A stretch of 64,000 nucleotides of DNA from NCBI GenBank assembly GCA_018401455.1, contig JAGYKU010000004.1:1-64000 (forward strand). Reading direction: 5' to 3'. This document shows positions 37,256 to 47,358 of this stretch, piece after piece (within the stretch, counting starts at the first letter, position 1; each line of letters opens with the position of its first letter). The notes below the pieces were generated by a model that saw only the letters and a program-made list of their open reading frames with translations, was not told the DNA's origin and did not search any database. The DNA comes from Flavobacteriales bacterium (lineage in GTDB: Bacteria > Bacteroidota > Bacteroidia > Flavobacteriales_D > Parvicellaceae). Made by a program: the position numbers and the translations under genes.

Positions 37256-39091
37256 ATGGCTGAAGAAACAAAAAACGAAGAAGTAGTTGCACAAGAAGTG
37301 GAAACTACAACAACTTCAAAAACAAAAAAAGAGGAAGTTAAGGCTCCTGAATTTAACTGGGATGATTTTGAAAAAGAATCAGACGGTTACTCAAAAGATG
37401 AGAGAAAAAAGTACACTGATCTTTATGACGATACACTTAATCAAATCAACGAAGGTGAAGTGATTAACGGTACTGTTATTTCTCTTAACAAAAAAGAAGT
37501 TGTAATCAACATTGGTTACAAAAGTGAAGGTGTCGTTTCTAGAAACGAATTCCGTTACAACGAAGATTTAAAAATTGGTGATCCTGTTGAATTGTTAATT
37601 GAAACAATGGAAGATAAATCAGGTCAGTTGATTGTATCTCACAAGAAAGCAAGAATGCATTCTGCATGGGATAGAGTTAATGAAGTACTTGAAACAGGTG
37701 AGATCATTACTGGTTTTGTTAAATGTAGAACTAAAGGTGGTTTGATTGCAGATGTATTTGGAATTGAAGCATTCTTACCAGGTTCTCAAATTGATGTTAA
37801 ACCAATTAGAGATTACGATCAATTCGTAGGAAAAAATATGGAATTCAAAGTGGTTAAAATAAACCCAGAATTCAAAAACGTTGTTGTTTCTCACAAAGCG
37901 CTTATCGAAGCTGAGTTGGAAGAGCAGAAAAAACAAATCATGTCTGGTCTTGAAAAAGGACAGGTATTGGAAGGAATCGTTAAAAACATCACTTCATACG
38001 GTGTATTTATTGATCTTGGAGGTGTTGATGGTCTTATCCACATTACAGATCTTTCTTGGGGTAGAGTTAATCACCCAGAGGAAATCGTTACTTTGGATGA
38101 AAAAATCAATGTGGTAATCTTAGACTTCGATGATGATAAGAAAAGAATTGCATTAGGTCTTAAACAACTTCAATCTCATCCTTGGGATGCTTTGAGTGCT
38201 GATGTAAATGTTGGTGACAAAGTAAAAGGAAAAGTAGTTGTTCTTGCTGATTACGGTGCATTTATTGAAATTGCTCCAGGTGTAGAAGGTTTGATTCACG
38301 TTTCTGAAATGAGTTGGTCTCAACACTTGAGAACTGCTAATGATTTCTTGAAAATTGGTGATGAAGTAGAAGCTCAAGTTCTTACTTTGGATAGAGATGA
38401 AAGAAAAATGTCTTTAGGTATCAAACAATTGATGCCAGATCCATGGGAAGGAATTGAATCTAAATACGAAATCAATTCTAAGCATACAGCAGTTGTGAAA
38501 AACTTCACAAACTTCGGTGTTTTTGTTGAATTAGAAGAAGGTATCGATGGTTTGATTCACATTTCTGACCTTTCTTGGGAGAAAAAAATCAAGCATCCAT
38601 CAGAGTTTTGCGCTGTAGGTGACAAAATGGAAGTTACTGTTCTTGAATTAGACAAAGAAAACAGAAGATTGAGTTTAGGTCACAAACAATTGGAAGAAAA
38701 CCCTTGGGATACATACGAAACTATCTTTACTGAAGGTTCAGAACACGAAGGAACTGTTGTAAAAGTTAAAGATAAGTCAGGTATCGTTTCTCTTCCTTAT
38801 GGAATTGAAGGTTTCTGTCCAGTAAAACACATGGCACAAGAAAACGGTGAGAACCTAAAAACGGATGATAAAGTGATGTTCAAGATAATTGAATTTAACA
38901 AAGATGCTAAAAAAATCATCGTTTCTCACGCTGCAATTTGGGGTGAAGTAGCTGAAACTAAGAAAAAAGAAACAGCAGCAAGCACCAACAAAGCAGTTAA
39001 AAACCTTAATGACTCTTCGGAGAAAACAACATTAGGAGATTTAGACGCTTTGGCTGAATTGAAAGAAAAAATGGACAATAAAGGAAAATAA
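37256..39091 (+). CDS. rpsA: 30S ribosomal protein S1
   Basis: Multiple S1 motifs: GSQIDV, GVFIDLGGVDGLIHITDLSWGRVNHP, GAFIEIAPGVEGLIHVSEMSW, GVFVELEEGIDGLIHISDLSW. Confidence 0.97.
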   Translation: MAEETKNEEVVAQEVETTTTSKTKKEEVKAPEFNWDDFEKESDGYSKDERKKYTDLYDDTLNQINEGEVINGTVISLNKKEVVINIGYKSEGVVSRNEFRYNEDLKIGDPVELLIETMEDKSGQLIVSHKKARMHSAWDRVNEVLETGEIITGFVKCRTKGGLIADVFGIEAFLPGSQIDVKPIRDYDQFVGKNMEFKVVKINPEFKNVVVSHKALIEAELEEQKKQIMSGLEKGQVLEGIVKNITSYGVFIDLGGVDGLIHITDLSWGRVNHPEEIVTLDEKINVVILDFDDDKKRIALGLKQLQSHPWDALSADVNVGDKVKGKVVVLADYGAFIEIAPGVEGLIHVSEMSWSQHLRTANDFLKIGDEVEAQVLTLDRDERKMSLGIKQLMPDPWEGIESKYEINSKHTAVVKNFTNFGVFVELEEGIDGLIHISDLSWEKKIKHPSEFCAVGDKMEVTVLELDKENRRLSLGHKQLEENPWDTYETIFTEGSEHEGTVVKVKDKSGIVSLPYGIEGFCPVKHMAQENGENLKTDDKVMFKIIEFNKDAKKIIVSHAAIWGEVAETKKKETAASTNKAVKNLNDSSEKTTLGDLDALAELKEKMDNKGK

Positions 39092-39120
39092 GAAATTCCT
39101 TTATCCACAATAATTAAAAA

Positions 39121-39149
39121 CCTCAGTTGATTTTCAACTGAGGTTTTTT
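39121..39149 (+). terminator. Intrinsic terminator of rpsA
   Basis: CCTCAGTTGA TTT TCAACTGAGG TTTTTT, perfect 10-bp stem. Confidence 0.93.
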
Positions 39150-39167
39150 GTTTTATAAAAGAATAAC

Positions 39168-40262
39168 TTGAGTATAGAATTTGTATTTTCGCATTCATAT
39201 TTAAAAATCAATTTGCAAAAATCAAAACCAAAAATAGTTGTTGACCTAGACAGACTCAAGTACCCTAATACGGGTATGTATTTTTTTTGTGTTAGTTTAT
39301 ATCAAGCATTGATTCAAAACGGAGATTTTGACATTCATTTTTATGTTCATTCTCAAACTGAAATTGTTACTTCCAATAGATATTTGATAAAACCATTAGA
39401 TCGTTTTTATCTGAAGCCAAAATCTGATGTAAAAATTTGGCATACTACAAGTCAATTGTCTATCAGAATTCCATCTAGACCTGTAAAACTCGTTTATACC
39501 ATTCACGATTTGAATTTTTTATATTCCGACAAACCCAATTGGAAAAAGCTACTAGAACTCAAGAAAATTCAAAAAAGAATTGATCGAGCAGATTACATTA
39601 CTTGTATTTCTAACTTTACTTTGGAAGATGTTAGAAAACATTTGAGCCTTCAAAACAAAAAAGTGAAAGTCATTTATAATGGTGTATCTGTTCCAAACAT
39701 TGACGAGCAAAACTCATCTTTTAATATTCCAAAATCCAAATACATTTTATCTCTTGGCGTTATTGCTCCCAAAAAAAACATTCACACCATTGTTCCTTTG
39801 CTCAAGGATTTGAATTTTGATTGGTACATTGTAGGGCAAGTATTTGATGCTAGTTATCATGAAAAAATCATTCAATTGGCAAAAGAGCATCAAGTTTTAG
39901 ACAAAATTCATTTTACAGGTAGTGTAACAGAAGAAGAAAAATATGGTTACCTAGAACATTGTGAAGCTTTGATTTTCCCCTCTTTATCAGAAGGATTTGG
40001 TTTACCACCAATTGAAGCTATGAGAATAGGCAAACCAGTATTTTTGTCAAAACTAACCAGCCTTCCAGAAATTGGTGGAAATGTGGCTTATTATTTTGAA
40101 GATTTCACACCTAATAGTATGTTGCAAACCATTCAAAAAGGACTTGTAGATTATAAAGAAAAAAACAGAAAACAGGCTCTAATAGATTGGTCTTTACAGT
40201 TTACCTGGGAAAAAGCGGCTGAGGCCTATTTAGCTATATACAAAGAATTGCTAGTGACTTAA
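39168..40262 (+). CDS. Family 1/GT4-like glycosyltransferase
   Basis: YTIHDLNFLY...ADYITCISNFTLEDV...VIYNGV...ILSLGVIAPKKN...ALIFPSLSEGFGLPPIEAM. Confidence 0.92.
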   Translation: MSIEFVFSHSYLKINLQKSKPKIVVDLDRLKYPNTGMYFFCVSLYQALIQNGDFDIHFYVHSQTEIVTSNRYLIKPLDRFYLKPKSDVKIWHTTSQLSIRIPSRPVKLVYTIHDLNFLYSDKPNWKKLLELKKIQKRIDRADYITCISNFTLEDVRKHLSLQNKKVKVIYNGVSVPNIDEQNSSFNIPKSKYILSLGVIAPKKNIHTIVPLLKDLNFDWYIVGQVFDASYHEKIIQLAKEHQVLDKIHFTGSVTEEEKYGYLEHCEALIFPSLSEGFGLPPIEAMRIGKPVFLSKLTSLPEIGGNVAYYFEDFTPNSMLQTIQKGLVDYKEKNRKQALIDWSLQFTWEKAAEAYLAIYKELLVT

Positions 40263-40359
40263 TATCGATTAATTTCATATATTTGTATATACTTTAGTAC
40301 TTAGTTTGAATAAACCCCAGTTGTTTATGTTTAGTTAGATAATGTAGCGAATTAAAAAA

Positions 40360-40716
40360 ATGAAATTGTTGAGTCATATATTAGTTCTGGTCATTTTCAG
40401 TAGTTGTGTTACCTCAATTAATGGAAAATACTCAACTGTAAACGATGAATTTGGAGTTAATTCTACTATGAAAATTAAAAACTCTAACAGATTTACTATT
40501 TCATATTCCATTGGACTAAGAAAAGGAGAATCTTTCGGAACTTGGACACTTAAAGGAGATACGCTAATTTTAAATACATCTGCTAAATCTGATTCATTAC
40601 CTAACCAAATGAGTAATCTAAAAAATGAAAAGTGGATTATTGATGAATCGAAAATTTTCTGGACTAAGATGGGCGATAAAATGTATGACTCAACTTACTA
40701 CTATTTGAAACGATAA
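40360..40716 (+). CDS. Small putative lipoprotein
   Basis: 118 aa; lipobox-like VLVIFSSC. Confidence 0.6.
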   Translation: MKLLSHILVLVIFSSCVTSINGKYSTVNDEFGVNSTMKIKNSNRFTISYSIGLRKGESFGTWTLKGDTLILNTSAKSDSLPNQMSNLKNEKWIIDESKIFWTKMGDKMYDSTYYYLKR

Positions 40717-40728
40717 AAAAATAACACG

Positions 40729-40798
40729 TTACAACAAAGACTAAAATAAAGACCTTGCCTAAACAAACCGTTTCCTTATTTTAGCCAAGACGTTGGAT
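40729..40798 (+). other. Isolated attC-like site (70 bp) following ORF 40360..40716
   Basis: TTACAAC; GACTAAAATAAAG / CTTATTTTAGCC arms; GTTGGAT (GTTRRRY). Confidence 0.45.
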
Positions 40799-40809
40799 TT
40801 AATTTAAAA

Positions 40810-40929
40810 ATGGAGAAAAAACTATTTCACATATTGACACTTCTTCTGTTCGTTAAACTGTCATTCTCTCAGTTTACTGGTGTTTTAGATGCTAGTGTTG
40901 TAAACGAAAGATTCACTGTCAACATATAA
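40810..40929 (+). pseudogene. Truncated secreted-protein fragment (39 aa)
   Basis: MEKKLFHILTLLLFVKLSFSQFTGVLDASVVNERFTVNI*; signal peptide and short mature stub. Confidence 0.45.
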
Positions 40930-40956
40930 GCATACGCTTCTTAAAAAAACAAAATT

Positions 40957-41187
40957 ATGAGCCTACAATTTATAACAGATAGCACAGGTAAAACCACTGG
41001 TGTTTATATACCCATAAAAGAATGGGACAAGATTAAATCCAAATACAAAGTTATTGAACAGGATGAAATGGAAATTCCTGATTGGCAAATCAAAGAAGTA
41101 AAAAGAAGAATGAAAGCTCACAAAAAAAATCCTAACGAAGTTCTAGATTTTGACCAAGTTATGGATGAGATTGAAAAAGAGTTATAA
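40957..41187 (+). CDS. Antitoxin of a ParE/RelE-type module
   Basis: 76 aa; MSLQFITDSTGKTTGVYIPIKEWDKIKSKYK...VLDFDQVMDEIEKEL; stop overlaps next ORF start (TAATG). Confidence 0.75.
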   Translation: MSLQFITDSTGKTTGVYIPIKEWDKIKSKYKVIEQDEMEIPDWQIKEVKRRMKAHKKNPNEVLDFDQVMDEIEKEL

Positions 41188-41327
41188 TGTATAAATTAGT
41201 TATTCTACCTGACGCTAAGTCTGACATTAAAAAGGCAGCTCGTTGGTACTCGGAAAAGCAACAAATTATTATTTTTGCTGTTTTTCATACTTCTCCAAAT
41301 CCTGAAAACTGGGGAAATCGAAAATAA
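41187..41327 (+). pseudogene. ParE/RelE-family toxin with internal deletion
   Basis: MYKLVILPDAKSDIKKAARWYSEKQQ | IIIFAVFHTSPNPENWGNRK*; N- and C-terminal family signatures joined in frame, middle missing. Confidence 0.7.
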
Positions 41328-41411
41328 CACCATTCATTTAGTTAAGTTTATTGATAACAAATCAGATCATCATAAATACTAACCCTTTAAAAAAATATAA
41401 TTTTCTTCAAA

Positions 41412-41969
41412 ATGGCAAGAACACCCACCACAGAAATACCTTTAGGTTTTACGGCACCAAAATTTGAATTGCAAGATGTAGTTTCTGCTAAAACTTTCAC
41501 TTTTGAGCAACTAAAAGGCGAAAAAGGAACGGTTGTGATGTTTATTTGTAATCATTGTCCTTTCGTGATTTTGGTAAGAGAAGAAATAGTAAGATTAGCC
41601 CACGATTACCTTTCCAAAGGAATTGGTTTTGTGGTCATCAGTTCAAATGATGCGGAGAACTATCCAGAGGATGCTCCCGATAAAATGAAAACTCTAGCCG
41701 AACAGTTGCAATTCCCTTTTCCTTATTTGTATGACGCATCTCAAGAAGTTGCCAAAGCGTATGACGCAGCTTGCACACCCGATTTTAGTGTTTTTGATGC
41801 AGAAGATAAATGTGTTTACCGAGGACAATTAGATGACGCAAGACCAGGAAACAATATCACTCCAGATGGTGCATCTTTAAGAAAAGTTTTTGATTATTTG
41901 ATAGCCAACAAAACACTAGATTTTGAGCAAAAACCAAGTTTGGGCTGTAATATTAAGTGGAAAGGTTAA
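41412..41969 (+). CDS. Thioredoxin-family/AhpC-TSA-like protein
   Basis: GFTAPKFELQDV...GTVVMFICNHCPFVILVREEIVRLA...YDASQEVAKAYDAACTPDFSVFD. Confidence 0.9.
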   Translation: MARTPTTEIPLGFTAPKFELQDVVSAKTFTFEQLKGEKGTVVMFICNHCPFVILVREEIVRLAHDYLSKGIGFVVISSNDAENYPEDAPDKMKTLAEQLQFPFPYLYDASQEVAKAYDAACTPDFSVFDAEDKCVYRGQLDDARPGNNITPDGASLRKVFDYLIANKTLDFEQKPSLGCNIKWKG

Positions 41970-41973
41970 AATG

Positions 41974-42063
41974 TTCGAGGTTTGAGGTTTGAGGTTCGGA
42001 GTTTGAAGTTGTTCGGTGTTTGGGGTTTGTTGTTCGAAGTTGTTCGGTGTTTGTTGTTTGAAG
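41974..42063 (+). repeat. Heptameric TTYGNNG array with two TTG spacers, 4 nt after a stop codon
   Basis: TTCGAGG TTTGAGG TTTGAGG TTCGGAG TTTGAAG ttg TTCGGTG TTTGGGG TTTGTTG TTCGAAG ttg TTCGGTG TTTGTTG TTTGAAG. Confidence 0.95.
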
Positions 42064-42080
42064 TTCTTTACATAAAGTAC

Positions 42081-42192
42081 TAACTACTAACCACTAAGCG
42101 CTAACAACTAACAACTAACCACTAAGCGCTAACAACTAACAACTAACCACTAAGCGCTAACCACTAACAACTAATCACTAACAACTAATCAC
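42081..42192 (-). repeat. 16-unit heptameric array (TAANNRC-type on +), abutting the stop of the minus-strand gene
   Basis: TAACTAC TAACCAC TAAGCGC TAACAAC TAACAAC TAACCAC TAAGCGC ... TAATCAC. Confidence 0.95.
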
Positions 42193-42197
42193 TAAAA

Positions 42198-43160
42198 CTA
42201 CTCCTCACTCTCATCTGAAGTTTCAGGTTCTTGAAAACCGATATGATACAAGGCATCTCCCATATTGAGAATAGGAATATTATTGTGTCCGTAAATTACA
42301 CCTTTGTATGCCGATTTAATTCTTGATTCTTTCTCTCCATAAGGATCTGTAAGATGTCCTAAAACTTCACCTTTTTCAACAAAATCACCTGATTTTTTAT
42401 AGGTAATAAACAAACCAGACTGTGAAGCTCTCACCCATTTGGAGTGTTTGATATGAATACTTTTCTGACTCGGAATATCTTCATCTATCATTCCTTTTGC
42501 CTTCATCACTCTTTTGATTCCGTTGATGCCTTCTTGAATAGAATAATTATCCAAACGCAAAGATTCGCCACCTTCAAAAACTAATACGGGAATATTTCTA
42601 CGAAAACATTCTTTCCTAAGTGAATTGGGTATCATTTTACTTTCAATGATAAAAGGTGCGTTAAATTCTTTTGCCAAAAGCATACTTCTTGCATCATTTG
42701 GGCTCACTCTCACTTGAGGGAAATTATGTATACTTCTGCCTCCAGTATGAAAATCAATACAATAATCAGCCAAAGGTAAAATATGTTTGGTAAGCATATG
42801 CGCCACTTTTGAGGCTAAAGAACCTCTAATGCTACCTGGAAAACTTCGATTCACGTCTTTTCCATCTGGCAAATCTCTAGAAAAATTTATAAAACCATAT
42901 ATATTCAAGAGAGGAACAGCAATGACACTTCCAATTTTCAACCTTTTGAAATAACCTGCCTTTACAGCCCTTCTTACAATTTCTACTCCGTTGATTTCAT
43001 CTCCATGTACACCACCCAAAATTAATAAAGTAGGCCCTTCTACTTTACTTCTAAAAACATGCGCAAATAAATTAATCGGAGTGCCCGAAGGCAAGTCTCC
43101 TACTTTGATTTTAACAGTAACATTTTTTCCTTTTTTGATTTCTGTACCATTAATAATCAT
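42198..43160 (-). CDS. Succinylglutamate desuccinylase/aspartoacylase family protein
   Basis: LLILGGVHGDEINGVEIVRRA; DLPDGKDVNRSFPGS; DYCIDFHTGG; VLVFEGGE. Confidence 0.92.
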   Translation of the reverse strand: MIINGTEIKKGKNVTVKIKVGDLPSGTPINLFAHVFRSKVEGPTLLILGGVHGDEINGVEIVRRAVKAGYFKRLKIGSVIAVPLLNIYGFINFSRDLPDGKDVNRSFPGSIRGSLASKVAHMLTKHILPLADYCIDFHTGGRSIHNFPQVRVSPNDARSMLLAKEFNAPFIIESKMIPNSLRKECFRRNIPVLVFEGGESLRLDNYSIQEGINGIKRVMKAKGMIDEDIPSQKSIHIKHSKWVRASQSGLFITYKKSGDFVEKGEVLGHLTDPYGEKESRIKSAYKGVIYGHNNIPILNMGDALYHIGFQEPETSDESEE

Positions 43161-43166
43161 AGGCTA

Positions 43167-44045
43167 TTATTTTGAAAAACTTTGTTCTATAAAAATAATC
43201 ATTTCCTTAGCAACATCCAATTGGGTGTAACCTTCTATTCCCTCAATGCCAGGAGAAGAATTCACTTCTATTACCATTGCTCCGCTATCAGAAATTAACA
43301 TGTCAACTCCTGCAATATCCAACCCTAAGACCTTTGCCGCTAAAATAGCAGTTTCTTCTTGATCCTCTGTCAAAATTACTTTTGAACCTACTCCACCTCG
43401 ATGAATATTACTTCTAAACTCTCCTTCTTGAGCTGTTCTTTGCATCGATGCAATTACTTTGTCTCCTGCTACAATGGCTCTAATATCAGTTCCAGAACTT
43501 TCTTTGATAAATTCCTGAACCATTACTTTCGCTTCTAATTGTGTGAAAGCATCCAAAACCGTTTTGGCTCCAGATTCTGTTTCTTGCAACAAAACCCCTA
43601 AACCATGAGTTCCTTCTAATAATTTGATGATTACTGGAGCGCCTCCAACATAGTCTATCAATTGTTTGGAATCATTGCTTGAACTTGAAAAACCTGTTTT
43701 TGGAATTTTCACGCCATGCATACTTAAGACCTGCAAACACTTGAATTTGTTTCTAGAGTTTAACAATGCCTCACTAGCTACAGCAGTTTTCACACCCATT
43801 ACTTCAAAATGTCTGATTACTGTTGAACCATAATAAGTAAGATTAGCTCCTATTCTTGGTATCACATAATCAGGTTTTTCTAATATTTTATCTTCGTAAA
43901 ATATTTTGGCTTCTCCTCTTTCTATAACAAGGTTGCAAAGCATGTAATCAATAATGCGAACTTCATGTCCTCTAGAGCGAGCCGCTTCAATAATTCTTCT
44001 AGAGGAATACAATGTCTCATTTCTAGAAAGCAAATAAATTTTCAT
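43167..44045 (-). CDS. rimK: RimK-family ATP-grasp ligase
   Basis: MKIYLLSRNETLYSSRRIIEAARSRGHEVRIID; KLLEGTHGLGVLL; AGVDMLISDSGAMVIEVNSSPGIEGIE. Confidence 0.92.
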   Translation of the reverse strand: MKIYLLSRNETLYSSRRIIEAARSRGHEVRIIDYMLCNLVIERGEAKIFYEDKILEKPDYVIPRIGANLTYYGSTVIRHFEVMGVKTAVASEALLNSRNKFKCLQVLSMHGVKIPKTGFSSSSNDSKQLIDYVGGAPVIIKLLEGTHGLGVLLQETESGAKTVLDAFTQLEAKVMVQEFIKESSGTDIRAIVAGDKVIASMQRTAQEGEFRSNIHRGGVGSKVILTEDQEETAILAAKVLGLDIAGVDMLISDSGAMVIEVNSSPGIEGIEGYTQLDVAKEMIIFIEQSFSK

Positions 44046-44402
44046 CTAATAGGATGTGTATTGAAATATAATTTATGCGAATGTACAAGCTATTTGAATA
44101 TCAAAATAAACTTTTTGATGCAATATTGAAAATATTTTAAGTTAAAATATTTTTTTTAACACAAGAACAGAAATAAAAGATATTTTGAAAAAATACTTTC
44201 ATACAATATATTCTAAGACATTTTAACCCAGATTATTCATGAGTTTACGTTGTGAATAGTCAAAATATCAATAGATTTGGGAAGCTCAGAGATTTTTTAT
44301 GCTCGGAATTGCATCCCTTATTTTGGGTATGGAAAATTTTGAGCATCACAAAAGGTAGCAGATAGATTGGCTTTGTAATAGAAAACTTGTGAATAATTCA
44401 GG

Positions 44403-46154
44403 TTAAGAATCTTTTTTGGGATTCAAAGCCTCAAAAGTTTCTTGATTCATATTATTCAAATCCAAAATAATCAATCCATCTAGGCAATTATTGAATGCTG
44501 GATCTAAATTGAAACCGATAAACTTTGCGTTTTGCTTTAAATATTTCTTTATTAGAATTGGCAATTTGAAATGATTTGGTTCAATTCCTTCAACAATACT
44601 ATCTAATTTACTTAAATCATTTGCATCAAAATCATCAATATTCACATCAGGATTTTTGATAACATATCTAAACTTTTTTCTTGACTTTACATATTTCGCG
44701 TTATCGTTGTCGAAATAATTTGCTTTTAGATATTTAACAATCAAAGACTTTGAAACATTACTATATTCATTACTTATACTCACAGGTCCTACAAGATATC
44801 TGTATGATTTATTGCTCATTAAGTAAAAAAGAATTCCTTTCCACAATAAAAACAAACTTTGAGGGTGTTTTTGATAGGCAGGCTGAACAAAAGAACGTCC
44901 CAACTCCAAAGATTGAGACAATATATCATTGAAAGGTTTTTTCCATCTGAATAAACTATGAATATAAAAACCAGTTTTTTGGTAACTTTTCAAAATTGAA
45001 TTTCCATCTCCAAGTCTATAGGCGCCTACAATTTGTAAATTATCTTTATCCCAAATAAACATATGGTGATAATACAAATCATATTCGTCCAAATCTTTTG
45101 ACAAGCCTGTGCCCTCTCCTACCGCTCTAAAAGTGATTTCTCTCAACTTACCGATTTCGTCCATTATGATACCTAAATCTTCTGCTTTGGCACAATAAAC
45201 TTGAAATTTTCCACTTTCAAAGAGCAATTTATCTTTTTCAAGTCTTGTTATTTCTAAATTTACAATCTCAGGATGTTCAAGAGGTTCGATTTCTTGTTTT
45301 ACTCCAATTCTTTTGGGGAACTTAATATTGCTGTAGAACTTTTTATGTTCCAAATCCAAACCAAGCGCATAGGTTTTGGTTCTTAAATATTTTGAAAACT
45401 TATCTACTTTATCAAACGATTTTTGTTCCGACACTTTGATTGGTTTTCCAATAATCACTTTTATTTTTTTGTTCTTTTTATTGGTAAATTCAGAAGGTAA
45501 TTTTGCTGTTTGTAACAAAGGATGAATCGCTGAAAGGCTATAAAAAAATGCACTATTCAAACCTTCAAAATAAATAGGAACAATTGGTTTTTCTGCTTTT
45601 TTCAACATCCTCACAACCGTTTTGCTCCAGGGTTTGTCTGTAATTTTTCTTTTATCGCTGTGCCAACTAGAAACTTCGCCAGCAGGAAAAAATCCTACAG
45701 GAACATTTTCGTTCAACAGTTTCATAGCTTTTCGCATACCCGCCAAACTACTTTTATCAGAAATATCTTGCATTGGATTAACAGGAATCAACACTTCAGA
45801 AAGTGGTGTAATTCTTTGCAAAATATGATTTGCCATCAAGTGAAAATCTGGTCTTTTCTTTAGAATTAGATACAAAAGTACAATTCCATCAATTCCACCA
45901 AAAGGGTGATTAGAAATCGTGGCAAATCCATTTTCTAGAGGAATGTTATTCAAACTTTTTTCATCTACAACTACCTCAATATTTAGGTTTTCTAACAATT
46001 GAGAAACATACTCGAATGGAGACTGGTGAGGAACACTAGCGTATATTTTATTGATTTCGTCTAATTTTAAAGCTTTGAAAGTTAAATTTGCTATTTGTTT
46101 CTGCTTGATTCCAGAAGCACTTTTGAAGGCTTCAACAGTAATTAATTCTTCCAT
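44403..46154 (-). CDS. olsF: Bifunctional OlsF-like acyltransferase (PlsC-like + GNAT/OlsB-like), predicted ornithine-lipid synthase
   Basis: NHPFGGIDG...FPAGEVSSW (PlsC) followed by FRAVGEGTGLSKDLDEYDLYYHHMFIWD...IVGAYRLG...LELGRSFVQPAYQ (OlsB-like). Confidence 0.78.
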   Translation of the reverse strand: MEELITVEAFKSASGIKQKQIANLTFKALKLDEINKIYASVPHQSPFEYVSQLLENLNIEVVVDEKSLNNIPLENGFATISNHPFGGIDGIVLLYLILKKRPDFHLMANHILQRITPLSEVLIPVNPMQDISDKSSLAGMRKAMKLLNENVPVGFFPAGEVSSWHSDKRKITDKPWSKTVVRMLKKAEKPIVPIYFEGLNSAFFYSLSAIHPLLQTAKLPSEFTNKKNKKIKVIIGKPIKVSEQKSFDKVDKFSKYLRTKTYALGLDLEHKKFYSNIKFPKRIGVKQEIEPLEHPEIVNLEITRLEKDKLLFESGKFQVYCAKAEDLGIIMDEIGKLREITFRAVGEGTGLSKDLDEYDLYYHHMFIWDKDNLQIVGAYRLGDGNSILKSYQKTGFYIHSLFRWKKPFNDILSQSLELGRSFVQPAYQKHPQSLFLLWKGILFYLMSNKSYRYLVGPVSISNEYSNVSKSLIVKYLKANYFDNDNAKYVKSRKKFRYVIKNPDVNIDDFDANDLSKLDSIVEGIEPNHFKLPILIKKYLKQNAKFIGFNLDPAFNNCLDGLIILDLNNMNQETFEALNPKKDS

Positions 46155-46166
46155 AAGTAAAGTTTT

Positions 46167-47018
46167 TTAATTTACAGAAATATTCTCTTGGTTTATTCCC
46201 ATTTCAATTAGCAATTCTGTAAATAGAATTTTATTAGAAACTTGTTTTTTGGGAATTACCGTCTTTTTCATTGATGCAACATTATCATAATAGTGAAAAA
46301 TTGACCATTTGCCTTCATTGTATTCCAAAGAAGTAAGATTTTCTATCCAATCTCCACTATTCAAATACTGTACGCTTCCGTGATTGTTTTTTACTTTTCT
46401 AAATTCTGGTTGGTGAATATGTCCACAAACTACAAAATCATAACCTTGATCTATGGCAATATCAGCAGCTGTTTGTTCAAAATTATTAATGAATTTCACC
46501 GCACTTTTTACGCTATTTTTAATTTTCTTAGAAAGAGAAATCTTACCTTTTCCTAATTTTACGGAAAAGAAATTAATTACAGAATTCAACATTATCAATA
46601 AGTCATATCCTTTGCCACCAAGTTTTGCTAGCCATTTGGAATGTTTCATGGTCACATCAAATACATCACCATGAAAAAACCATGCTTTTTTACCATCTTC
46701 AAGAGTCAAGACTAATTTGTTTTGAAGTTTAAAGTTATTGAACTCTAAACCGACAAACTTTCTAAACATTTCATCGTGATTCCCTGTAAGATAATGCACT
46801 TCTTTACCAGATGATATCCACATCATCAAATGTTTGATGACCGCTGTATGGGAAGCAGGCCAATACCTTTTGCTAAATTGCCAAATATCCACAATATCAC
46901 CATTTAGGATGACTTTTTTGGGATTTACAGATTGAAGGTAAGTGAGTAATTCTTCTGCTTGACAACCATAAGTTCCAAGATGAATGTCGGAGATAACCAG
47001 AATATCAATATTTCTCAT
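46167..47018 (-). CDS. LpxH-like metallophosphoesterase (UDP-2,3-diacylglucosamine diphosphatase family)
   Basis: ISDIHLGTYGCQ; LNGDIVDIWQF; LTGNHDEMFRK; FHGDVFD; VVCGHIHQPE; YLNSGDWIENLTS. Confidence 0.85.
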   Translation of the reverse strand: MRNIDILVISDIHLGTYGCQAEELLTYLQSVNPKKVILNGDIVDIWQFSKRYWPASHTAVIKHLMMWISSGKEVHYLTGNHDEMFRKFVGLEFNNFKLQNKLVLTLEDGKKAWFFHGDVFDVTMKHSKWLAKLGGKGYDLLIMLNSVINFFSVKLGKGKISLSKKIKNSVKSAVKFINNFEQTAADIAIDQGYDFVVCGHIHQPEFRKVKNNHGSVQYLNSGDWIENLTSLEYNEGKWSIFHYYDNVASMKKTVIPKKQVSNKILFTELLIEMGINQENISVN

Positions 47019-47358
47019 GATTAGTTTTCTGCAAAACTATAGCATTAATGTATTCTAATTATGACGTGATTGTTATTTATAAATAAAATATTCAACACAT
47101 TATTTAACAGAATATTAAGTAGCCAAAACATTTTTTCTAAAAAAATTAATATTGTATTTACTAAAGAATACAAATTAAATAAAAATTAAATGTATATCCT
47201 TTTATACCAGTAAACAAATTTAACCAACATTAAGACTTTTATAATAAGACTCAAAATAGTTTAAAACAAAAAGCCAAGGTAAGGTCAGTGGGTTTCGTAT
47301 ATTTTACATTGAATTTAAAAAAATCGATTGTAAAATAGAAAGTTGTATCGAGACCAAC

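Noticed and set aside
44750-45863. Small + ORFs inside the OlsF-like gene
   Set aside because: Antisense to a coherent two-domain CDS.
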